NCBI GenBank assembly: GCA_964491375.1
Contig: CAZBGL010000296.1
Location: 1-5,964, forward strand
Direction: 5' to 3'
DNA length: 5,964 nt
Source: CAZBGL01 sp964491375
Lineage (GTDB): Bacteria > Desulfobacterota > Deferrisomatia > Deferrisomatales > Deferrisomataceae
The notes beneath the pieces are model-generated. The model did not search any database. It was not told where the DNA came from and saw only the letters and a list, made by a program, of their open reading frames with translations. Shown one piece after another: positions 1 through 5,576 of this stretch (positions are counted from its first letter, which is position 1; every line of letters begins with the position of its first letter). Made by a program: the position numbers and the translations under genes.

Positions 1-698
1 ACATCCCCAGCGGCCTGTTCATCGGCGCCGTGAAGGGAACGATCACGTTCAACAACCAGACCTTCCTGAACGTAGGCGCCCTGGTGCGGGCCCTTCAGAA
101 GAGCGGCGACGTGAACGTGCTGAGCACGCCCCACATCCTGACCACGGACAACGAGGAGGCCGAGATCATCGTCTCGGACAACATCCCGTTCCAGACCAGC
201 CAGAAGTTCGACTCCAACGGCAACCCCATCTACACCTTCGAGTACCGGGACGTGGGCCTGACGCTGCGGATCACGCCGCAGATCAACGAGGACGACTACG
301 TCAAGCTCAAGATCTTCCAGGAGATCAGCCAGATCGTGAGCACCACCACGGGCACGGCCGTGAACGCCCCCACCACCACCAAGCGCTCCGCCAAGACCAC
401 GGTGGTGGTCAAGGACAACACCACCGTGGTGATCGGCGGTCTCATCAAGGACAACTCCCAGGTGAACGTCTCCAGCGTGCCCTGCCTGGGGGATCTCCCC
501 GTGCTGGGCTTCCTGTTCCGCACCTCCACGAACAGGAACCAGAAGACGAACCTGCTCATCTTCCTCACCCCCCACATCATCAAGTCCATGGAACAGATCG
601 AGGACATCACCCGCACCAAGCGCGAGGAGTACGACCGGGCGGCGGCCCAGCACCGCGGGGGCGGGAAACCCCGGCCGGCGGAGGGAAGCGAGCCGTGA
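1..698 (+). CDS. gspD: Type II secretion system secretin GspD, C-terminal part (5' end outside window)
   Basis: This is the outer-membrane secretin that forms the multimeric T2SS exit channel. The frame is open from base 3 and ends at TGA 696-698, giving 231 visible residues; the signal peptide and N0-N3 domains lie upstream. Numbering from the first visible codon, the secretin beta-barrel core covers about 1-195. Hallmarks are LSTPHILTTDNEEAEI (40-55), YRDVGLTLRITPQI (81-94), the TKRSAKTTVVVKD stretch followed by VVIGGLI (126-148), and the C-terminal secretin signature VPCLGDLPVLGFLFR (159-173) leading to LLIFLTPHII (184-193). The Cys in VPCLG resembles deltaproteobacterial GspD proteins. 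The last 36 or so residues are polar and charged, then Gly/Pro rich, and occupy the place of the S-domain that binds pilotin in enterobacteria; I see no clear S-domain signature. The 3' end overlaps the gspE start by 4 bases. A PilQ secretin is less likely given the GspE-to-GspK neighbours. Confidence 0.96.
   Translation, partial: IPSGLFIGAVKGTITFNNQTFLNVGALVRALQKSGDVNVLSTPHILTTDNEEAEIIVSDNIPFQTSQKFDSNGNPIYTFEYRDVGLTLRITPQINEDDYVKLKIFQEISQIVSTTTGTAVNAPTTTKRSAKTTVVVKDNTTVVIGGLIKDNSQVNVSSVPCLGDLPVLGFLFRTSTNRNQKTNLLIFLTPHIIKSMEQIEDITRTKREEYDRAAAQHRGGGKPRPAEGSEP
680..685 (+). promoter_or_regulatory. Shine-Dalgarno site for gspE
   Basis: GGAGGG lies 9 bases before the GTG at 695 and inside the last codons of gspD. 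It supports the GTG rather than the internal ATG at 752, as does the N-terminal sequence encoded from 695, which resembles other GspE N-domains. Confidence 0.65.
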
Positions 699-2398
699 GC
701 GAGGCCGCCCTGGAACGCCGCCTCGAAGAAGCCGGCCTGGTGCCCACGGGGATGCTGGAGGAGGCCCGGAGGATCCGGGCCGAGCGGGGATGCTCCGTGG
801 CCGAGGCCCTCCGGGCCGTGGGCGCGGTGCCGGAGCCCGAACTCTCCCGGATCCTGGCCGAGGCCTCGGGCCTTCCGTGGCTCGCCGAACTGCGGCCCTC
901 CGACGTGTCCGAGTCCTGGACCCGGGAGGTGCCCATCGCGTTCGCACGCAGGCACCGGTGCCTCCCGGTGGCCGAAGAGGACGGACGCTTGGTGGTGGCC
1001 CTGGCCGATCCCGCGGACCTGGGTGCCCTCCACGACCTGCGGGTGCTCCTGGGGCGCCCCCTGAGACCCGTGCTCGTTCCGCCCGAGGCCGTGGACCAGG
1101 CCATCAACCGGGTGTACGAACGGGGTTCGGACCGGGCCGAGGAGATCATCGAGGAACTGGCCGACGGCGGCCTCGACAGCTTGGCCCAGGAACTGGAGGA
1201 GCCCCGGGACCTGCTGGACGCGGCGGACGAAGCCCCGGTGATCCGGCTGGTGAACGGGATCCTGTCCCAGGCCGTCAAGGACCGGGCCAGCGACATCCAC
1301 ATCGAACCCTACGAGCGGGAGATCCAGATCCGCTATCGGATCGACGGCGTGCTCTACCCGGTGCTCACCCCCCCGAAGAGCCTCCACGCGCCCATCACCA
1401 GCCGCATCAAGGTGATGGCGGGGCTCGACATCGCGGAAAAGCGCCTGCCCCAGGACGGCCGCATCCGGATCAAGATCGCGGGCAAGGACATCGACATCCG
1501 CGTGTCCGTGCTGCCCACCGCGTTCGGCGAGCGGGTGGTCCTGCGCCTCCTGGACAAGTCGTCGGTGCTCCTGGACCTGGAGGACCTGGGGCTCGAGGGG
1601 GAACGGCTGGAGCTGTTCAAGCGACTCATTCACCGTCCCCACGGCATCCTGCTCGTGACCGGCCCCACGGGCTCGGGCAAGACCACCACCCTGTACGCCG
1701 CCCTCAGCCGGATCAACTCCCGGGACATCAACATCATTACGGTGGAGGACCCCATCGAGTACCAACTGCCGGGCATCGGCCAGATCCAGGTGAACCCCAA
1801 GATCGACCTGACCTTCGCGGCGGGCCTGCGCTCGATCCTGCGCCAGGACCCGGACGTGATCATGGTGGGCGAGATCCGGGACGCCGAGACCGCCGAGATC
1901 GCCATCCAGGCCAGCCTTACCGGCCACCTGGTGTTCTCGACGCTCCACACCAACGACGCAGCCGGCGCCATGACGCGGCTGGTGGAGATGGGGGTGGAGC
2001 CGTTCCTGGTGTCCTCGTCCATCCTGGCCGTGCTGGCCCAACGCCTGGTGCGGGTGCTCTGCACGGCCTGCCGGGAGCCCTACGAGCCGCCGGCCGAAGC
2101 GCTCGCCGAGCTGGGAATCCGGCCCGAGCTCCTGGGCGGGCGGCCTCTGTACCGGCCGAGGGGCTGCCCCCGGTGCCGTCACACCGGCTACCGGGGCCGC
2201 ACCGGAATCTACGAACTCCTCCTGGTGGACGACGCCGTGCGCGAACTCATCATGTCGGGCGCCAACTCGGTCACCATCAAGGAGGCGGCCCGCCGCAACG
2301 GCATGGTCACCCTGCGGGAGGACGGCGCGGCCAAGGTGCTCCGGGGCCTCACGAGCCCCGAGGAGGTGCTCCGGGTGACCCAGGAGGAGGTCCTCTGA
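695..2398 (+). CDS. gspE: Type II secretion system ATPase GspE
   Basis: Cytoplasmic hexameric secretion ATPase that powers pseudopilus assembly, normally docked to GspL and GspF. It is 567 residues, usual for the family. Residues 1 to about 155 form the N-terminal GspE_N/MshEN-type domain. The catalytic core follows: Walker A GPTGSGKTT (323-331, Lys329), Asp box with VEDPIEY (350-356), Walker B DPDVIMVGEIRD (385-396, Glu393) and His box TGHLVFSTLHTND (409-421, His411 and His418). Next is the zinc module, C456-x2-C459 and C491-x2-C494, followed by GYRGRTGIYELL, typical of GspE. All expected catalytic residues are present, so the enzyme looks functional. Translation starts at GTG 695 in a GTGA overlap with the gspD stop, suggesting translational coupling. 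PilB and other type IV pilus ATPases are close relatives; the downstream gspF-K set decides for GspE. Confidence 0.97.
   Translation: MSEAALERRLEEAGLVPTGMLEEARRIRAERGCSVAEALRAVGAVPEPELSRILAEASGLPWLAELRPSDVSESWTREVPIAFARRHRCLPVAEEDGRLVVALADPADLGALHDLRVLLGRPLRPVLVPPEAVDQAINRVYERGSDRAEEIIEELADGGLDSLAQELEEPRDLLDAADEAPVIRLVNGILSQAVKDRASDIHIEPYEREIQIRYRIDGVLYPVLTPPKSLHAPITSRIKVMAGLDIAEKRLPQDGRIRIKIAGKDIDIRVSVLPTAFGERVVLRLLDKSSVLLDLEDLGLEGERLELFKRLIHRPHGILLVTGPTGSGKTTTLYAALSRINSRDINIITVEDPIEYQLPGIGQIQVNPKIDLTFAAGLRSILRQDPDVIMVGEIRDAETAEIAIQASLTGHLVFSTLHTNDAAGAMTRLVEMGVEPFLVSSSILAVLAQRLVRVLCTACREPYEPPAEALAELGIRPELLGGRPLYRPRGCPRCRHTGYRGRTGIYELLLVDDAVRELIMSGANSVTIKEAARRNGMVTLREDGAAKVLRGLTSPEEVLRVTQEEVL
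2383..2390 (+). promoter_or_regulatory. Shine-Dalgarno site for gspF
   Basis: GGAGGAGG lies 12 bases before the gspF ATG and also encodes part of the Glu-Glu-Val end of GspE. It is one of the best ribosome-binding matches in the window. Confidence 0.6.
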
Positions 2399-2402
2399 TC
2401 CC

Positions 2403-3623
2403 ATGCCGGTGTTCGAGTACGAGGGGCTGAACCCCCGGGGCCGCACGGTCCGGGGGATCGTGGACGCCGAGGGGCTGCGGCCGGCCCGCCAGAAGCTGCG
2501 GCGTCAGGGGGTGTTCGTCACCCGGATCGAGCCGGTGGAACGCGCCGAGCCCCGGCCCGGGCGCGCCCGCCTGGCCCTGTTCTCCCGGGGGCTGTCCACC
2601 GGCGAACTGGCCCTTCTCACGCGCCAGCTTTCCACCCTGCTGGACGCGGGGCTCCCCCTGGTGTCGGCCCTCACCGCCCTGATCGAGCAGACCGAGGCCC
2701 AGCGGGTCCGCCGGATCCTGAGCCAGGTCCGGGAGGGCGTGAACGAGGGCAAGGCGTTCCACGAGGTCCTGGCCGAACACGCCCGGTCGTTTCCTCCCAT
2801 CTACCGGAACATGGTGCGCTCGGGCGAGGCCAGCGGCACGCTGCCGCTCGTGCTCGCGCGGCTCGCCGACTTCCTGGAGGGGTCGGTGGCGTTCCGGCGC
2901 AAGCTCCAGGCCGCCCTGGTCTACCCCGCCCTCATGGGGGTTCTCGGGGTGGGGATCCTGTGGTTCCTCCTCTCCTACGTGGTGCCCCGGGTGACCGGCA
3001 TCTTCGAGGACCTGGACCAGGCGCTCCCCCTGCCCACGCGGGTTCTGATCGCGGTGAGCACCTGGTTCCGGGCCTACGCCTGGATCGCCCTGCCCGCAGG
3101 GCTACTCCTCTGGATCGGGCTCCGGCGCTACGGCCGCACGCCCTCGGGCCGCCTCGTACTCCACCGGCTGGTCCTGCGCACGCCGGCCGTGGGGCGGTTC
3201 GTGCGGGTGGTGGCCGTGAGCCGGTTCGCGCGCACCCTGGGCACGCTGCTCATGAGCGGTGTGCCGCTGCTCACCGCGCTGGACATCTCCCGGTCGGTGC
3301 TCGGGAACGCCGTGCTCGAGGAGGCCGTGGCCCAGGCCCGCAAGGAGGTCCGGGAGGGCCGCAGCCTGTCCCAGGCGCTTCGGGCCACGGGCGAGTTCTC
3401 CCCCGTGGTGTGCCAGATGATCGGGGTGGGCGAGGAGAGCGGCGCCCTGGACACCCTGCTCCTCAAGGTGGCCGACGCGTTCGAGGCCCGGGTGGAGGCG
3501 GCCGTGGCCACCTTGACTTCGGTCATGGAGCCCCTTATGATCCTCGGCTTGGGGGTGGCCGTGGGATTCGTGGTCCTGGCCATCCTCCTGCCTATCTTCG
3601 AAATGACCCAGCTGGTGGGATAG
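2403..3623 (+). CDS. gspF: Type II secretion system inner-membrane platform protein GspF
   Basis: Polytopic inner-membrane protein that links the ATPase GspE to the growing pseudopilus. It has 406 residues, the standard length. After an N-terminal segment starting MPVFEYEGLN, two T2SSF domains are seen at about 69-192 (ELALLTRQLSTLLDAGLPL) and 272-394 (SRFARTLGTLLMSGVPLL). Each carries the L-x3-G-x-P-L motif and the conserved G-E-x-S-G turn (141-145 and 343-348). Likely membrane segments are about 172-192, 222-240 and 374-397, as expected for the family. ATG 2403 follows the gspE stop by only 4 bases and is preceded by a strong Shine-Dalgarno, so expression is probably from the same transcript. 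It ends at TAG, the only non-TGA stop among the genes here. PilC is the nearest paralogous family, but the neighbours indicate T2SS. Confidence 0.96.
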   Translation: MPVFEYEGLNPRGRTVRGIVDAEGLRPARQKLRRQGVFVTRIEPVERAEPRPGRARLALFSRGLSTGELALLTRQLSTLLDAGLPLVSALTALIEQTEAQRVRRILSQVREGVNEGKAFHEVLAEHARSFPPIYRNMVRSGEASGTLPLVLARLADFLEGSVAFRRKLQAALVYPALMGVLGVGILWFLLSYVVPRVTGIFEDLDQALPLPTRVLIAVSTWFRAYAWIALPAGLLLWIGLRRYGRTPSGRLVLHRLVLRTPAVGRFVRVVAVSRFARTLGTLLMSGVPLLTALDISRSVLGNAVLEEAVAQARKEVREGRSLSQALRATGEFSPVVCQMIGVGEESGALDTLLLKVADAFEARVEAAVATLTSVMEPLMILGLGVAVGFVVLAILLPIFEMTQLVG

Positions 3624-3643
3624 GCCGCCGGCTCGGAGCGTCC

Positions 3644-4087
3644 ATGCGAAGCCTTCCCCGTGCCCAGTCCGGATTCACCCTGATCGAACTGCTCGTGGTG
3701 CTGGTCATCCTCGGGCTCTTGGCGGGCCTGGTGATGCCCCGGATGTTCGGCCGGGGCGAGGAGGCCAAGCGGGTGGCCGCCAGGGCCCAGATCCGGATCC
3801 TGGAGGACGCCCTCCACCAGTTCGAACTGGACAACGGCTTCTACCCCAGCACCGAACAGGGCCTGGAGGCCCTGGTCAAGAAGCCCACGGTGGGCCGGAT
3901 TCCCCAGAACTGGCGCGAGGGCGGGTACCTCGAGAAGGGGGTGGTGCCCAAGGATCCCTGGGGCAACCCCTACGGGTACATCTCCCCCGGAAACCACGGC
4001 GACTTCGACCTCCTGTCCTACGGCGCGGACGGCGAGCCCGGGGGCGAGGGCAAGTACGCCGACATCACCAACTGGGAGACCGAGTGA
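3644..4087 (+). CDS. gspG: Major pseudopilin GspG
   Basis: Main subunit of the periplasmic T2SS pseudopilus. The 147-residue precursor has a short basic leader (residues 1-10) and the prepilin-peptidase site G10|F11-T-L-I-E15, with Glu at mature position 5, then a hydrophobic helix to about residue 32. The middle has the family block ELDNGFYPSTEQGLEALV (61-78) and the W-x-E/G-G-Y-L segment near 90-96. KDPWGNPYGYISPG (103-116) and DLLSYGADG-x-PGGEG (122-136) with AD-IT-NW (139-144) form the C-terminal calcium-binding loop typical of GspG. ATG 3644 is the only start that leaves a normal leader. It has GGAG (3635-3638) 5 bases upstream and lies 20 bases after gspF. It is the only pseudopilin here with an ATG start and no overlap with the preceding gene, in keeping with a subunit needed in excess. 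Confidence 0.97.
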   Translation: MRSLPRAQSGFTLIELLVVLVILGLLAGLVMPRMFGRGEEAKRVAARAQIRILEDALHQFELDNGFYPSTEQGLEALVKKPTVGRIPQNWREGGYLEKGVVPKDPWGNPYGYISPGNHGDFDLLSYGADGEPGGEGKYADITNWETE

Positions 4088-4586
4088 GACCCGCCCGCGG
4101 GTTCACCCTGGTCGAGCTCGCCGTAGTGCTGCTCGTACTGTCCGTGATCGCGGCCGTCCTCCTGCCGCGCCTGCCCCGGACGAACCAGGCCAGGGCCCGG
4201 GAGGCCATGCGGCGGCTCGCGGCCTCGGTACAGGCCCTCCACGAAGAAGCCACCTTCAAAAAAAAAGCCTGGCCCTGATCTACGAGCTCGAGGAGAACCG
4301 CTACCGGGCCGGCCAGTTCGATCCCCAGGCCGGCGACTACACGGACGCCCCGGGCCTTCCTGTGAAGCCCACCCGGCTCCCGCAAGGCCTGCGGTTCCGG
4401 GACGTGCAGACCCTGCTGGAGGGCACGGTCACCCGGGGCCGGGCCCTCACGCGGTTCCTCCCGCAGGGCTATGCGACCCCCACGTGGATCCACCTAGAGG
4501 ACGAGAAGGGCCGGGAGTACACGGTGGTGGTCCATCCGCTGCTCGGCCGGGCCCAGGTCGTGGAGGGGCGGGTTGAGGCGCCGTGA
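4084..4586 (+). CDS. gspH: Minor pseudopilin GspH, reading frame interrupted at an A9 run (-1 shift needed)
   Basis: Minor pseudopilin of the pseudopilus tip. GTG 4084 overlaps the gspG stop (GTGA), with GGGAGA at 4074-4079 as a possible ribosome-binding site. Residues 1-6 are the leader, then G6|F7-T-L-V-E11 and a hydrophobic helix to about 30. The zero frame runs into nine A (4258-4266) and stops at TGA 4276-4278 after 64 residues. In the -1 frame, the sequence continues SLALIYELEENRYR and stays open to TGA 4584-4586. A shift in the A run joins 61 plus 106 residues to give 167, a normal GspH length, and the post-junction text resembles the first beta strands of GspH (L-x-Y-x-L-E-x-N-R-Y). 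The downstream frame has no convincing start of its own before a GTG at 4362 that lacks a good Shine-Dalgarno. The gene is therefore either expressed by frameshifting or slippage, recently inactivated, or damaged by a homopolymer error. Identity rests mainly on position between gspG and gspI. Confidence 0.82.
4258..4266 (+). other. A9 homopolymer: candidate slippage/frameshift site within gspH
   Basis: Nine consecutive A read as three AAA lysine codons in the zero frame. They contain the heptamer A AAA AAA in the phase required for -1 tRNA slippage. One additional A in the transcript, or a -1 slip by the ribosome, restores the downstream gspH frame with a K-K-K-S-L junction. By eye, nearly every other lysine codon in the window is AAG; the only other AAA codon I found is at 664-666 in gspD. 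I see no compact hairpin directly after the run and no strong Shine-Dalgarno-like stimulator before it. An assembly indel is an equally simple explanation. Confidence 0.6.
4562..4567 (+). promoter_or_regulatory. Shine-Dalgarno site fixing the TTG start of gspI
   Basis: GGAGGGG-type sequence (GGAGG core 4562-4566) sits 6 bases before TTG 4573. No ATG or GTG in the gspI frame lies close enough upstream of the G|FTLIE motif, so this site decides for the rare TTG start. Confidence 0.7.
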
Positions 4587-4947
4587 CGGGTTCACCCTGA
4601 TCGAGGTCCTGCTCGCCCTGGCGATCCTGGGGGGCAGCTTCACCGTGCTCCTCATGGCCCACGCCGCCGCGCTCCGCCAGGAGGCGCGGGCCCGCCGCCT
4701 GATGACCGCCACCCTGCTGGCCCGGGAGCTCCTGACCCGGACCGAGGTGGAGGGCGTGCCCGACCTGGGGGCGGACCAGGGGGACTTCGGAGAGGCGTTT
4801 CCGGGGTACACCTGGGAGCGCCAGGTCGAGAACACGGAGTTCGAGGCCGTGCGCCTGGTGCGTCTGGTGGTGCGGTGGCCCGCGGGCAAGGGCACCGCCT
4901 CCACCGAGGTGGTCTACTACTATTTCGAAAAGGGAGAGGAGCCGTGA
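4573..4947 (+). CDS. gspI: Minor pseudopilin GspI
   Basis: Minor pseudopilin that, in known systems, nucleates the tip complex with GspJ and GspK. The 124-residue precursor has a five-residue basic stretch, then G6|F7-T-L-I-E11 and a hydrophobic helix to about 29. The rest fits the short GspI family: A-x-L-x-R-E-L-L (47-54), then G-DFGEAFPGYTWERQV (70-85), matching the family pattern of a Gly-rich turn, P-x-Y-x-W and a beta strand. It ends in VVYYYFEKGEEP. The start is TTG 4573, backed by a strong Shine-Dalgarno and lying 14 bases inside the end of the gspH downstream frame. Because of that overlap, its translation may depend on ribosomes that have passed the gspH frameshift. The stop overlaps the gspJ start. 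Confidence 0.92.
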   Translation: MRRRDGFTLIEVLLALAILGGSFTVLLMAHAAALRQEARARRLMTATLLARELLTRTEVEGVPDLGADQGDFGEAFPGYTWERQVENTEFEAVRLVRLVVRWPAGKGTASTEVVYYYFEKGEEP

Positions 4948-5576
4948 GGGCCGGGGCGTCGGGGGGATTCACCCTGGTCGAGCTCCTGCTGGCCTTGGCG
5001 CTTCTGGCGCTCGTGGCCGGCCTCGTGCAGGGCACGTACACCGGCGCGGTGCGCAGCCGGGATCGGGCCTCGGCCGAGACGGCCCGTCTCCACGCCGCCG
5101 CCGTGGCGCTGGACCGGCTGGCCGACGAGCTGGCCGGCGCGTTCGTGTCGGAGTCCCGGGGCGAGGTCACGGGGCTTGCGGTCACGCCGGACGCCGAGGG
5201 CAACACCGTGCTCGTGTTCACGTCCCGGCCGGTTCCGATCCCCGGCGTGCGCGCCGGGGGGCCGGCCGAGATAGCCTATTTCGTGGAGACCGGCGACGAC
5301 GGCGTCCCGCGCCTCTACCGCCGGGAGGACCCGGACCCGGACGAGGACTGGGACGAGGGGGGAGACCCCTTCCCGGTGCTCGAGGGGGTGGACCGGTTCG
5401 CGGTGCGCTGTTTCGACGGCGAGGGGTGGAAGGACGAATGGGACAGCCGGGGTCGCGAAGGGGATCCCGTGCTCCCCCTGGCCGTGTCCGTGGAGGTGGC
5501 GTGGAAGGAAGGGGAGGGCCCCGAGCGGGTGCTGCGCACCGCCACCCCGATCTACGCGGAGGCCAAGGCGCCGTGA
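4944..5576 (+). CDS. gspJ: Minor pseudopilin GspJ
   Basis: Minor pseudopilin of the GspI-GspJ-GspK tip complex. The 210-residue precursor has an eight-residue leader with cleavage site G8|F9-T-L-V-E13 and a hydrophobic helix to about 30. The remaining 175 or so residues are the normal size for the GspJ globular domain. Family-like features are L-D-R-L-x-D-E-L (56-63), VLVFTS (89-94), an A-Y-F-V strand (111-114) and the closing strands VSVEVAWKE (181-189) and L-R-T-A-T-P-I-Y (197-204). An unusual acidic loop lies at 128-141. GTG 4944 forms a GTGA overlap with the gspI stop and has AGGGAG at 4931-4936. The frame is open further upstream (from 4875), but only the GTG at 4944 leaves a normal type III leader. 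Its position between gspI and gspK supports the call. Confidence 0.93.
   Translation: MRAGASGGFTLVELLLALALLALVAGLVQGTYTGAVRSRDRASAETARLHAAAVALDRLADELAGAFVSESRGEVTGLAVTPDAEGNTVLVFTSRPVPIPGVRAGGPAEIAYFVETGDDGVPRLYRREDPDPDEDWDEGGDPFPVLEGVDRFAVRCFDGEGWKDEWDSRGREGDPVLPLAVSVEVAWKEGEGPERVLRTATPIYAEAKAP
5325..5366 (+). other. Acidic loop in GspJ
   Basis: Residues 128-141 of GspJ contain nine Asp or Glu in fourteen positions (EDPDPDEDWDEGGD). It lies between predicted beta strands in the globular domain. A metal-binding role is possible but not shown by the sequence. Confidence 0.5.
5558..5562 (+). promoter_or_regulatory. Shine-Dalgarno site for gspK
   Basis: GGAGG lies 10 bases before GTG 5573, inside the last codons of gspJ. 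It supports the GTG as the gspK start. Confidence 0.6.

Noticed and set aside
790..2430. A 546-residue plus-strand frame inside gspE.
   Set aside because: Shadow frame, almost all Gly/Pro/Arg/Ala, overlapping the intact Walker and His boxes of gspE.
296..2446. A 716-residue open frame on the minus strand opposite gspD/gspE.
   Set aside because: It is antisense to two genes with unmistakable motifs. Its translation is low-complexity His/Gly/Arg/Pro-rich text with no recognisable domain, as expected opposite GC-biased codons.
2960..3643. Upstream extension of the gspG frame through gspF.
   Set aside because: It overlaps gspF with low-complexity sequence. ATG 3644 has a Shine-Dalgarno and leaves a normal ten-residue leader before the prepilin-peptidase site.
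4267..4330. Possible hairpin or pseudoknot stimulating a frameshift: 4269-4274 can pair with 4311-4316, or 4267-4272 with 4325-4330.
   Set aside because: The stems are only 6 bp with loops of about 36 and 52 bases, and they compete with each other. Such matches are common by chance at this G+C content, so I do not claim a stimulatory structure.
4362..4586. A separate 74-codon gene starting at GTG 4362.
   Set aside because: It is the C-terminal part of the frameshifted gspH: the same frame is open back to the A9 run with GspH-like sequence, and no good Shine-Dalgarno precedes the GTG.
4875..4943. Upstream extension of the gspJ frame.
   Set aside because: It would place 31 residues before the G|FTLVE site and overlap gspI. 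The GTG at 4944 gives the expected short leader.
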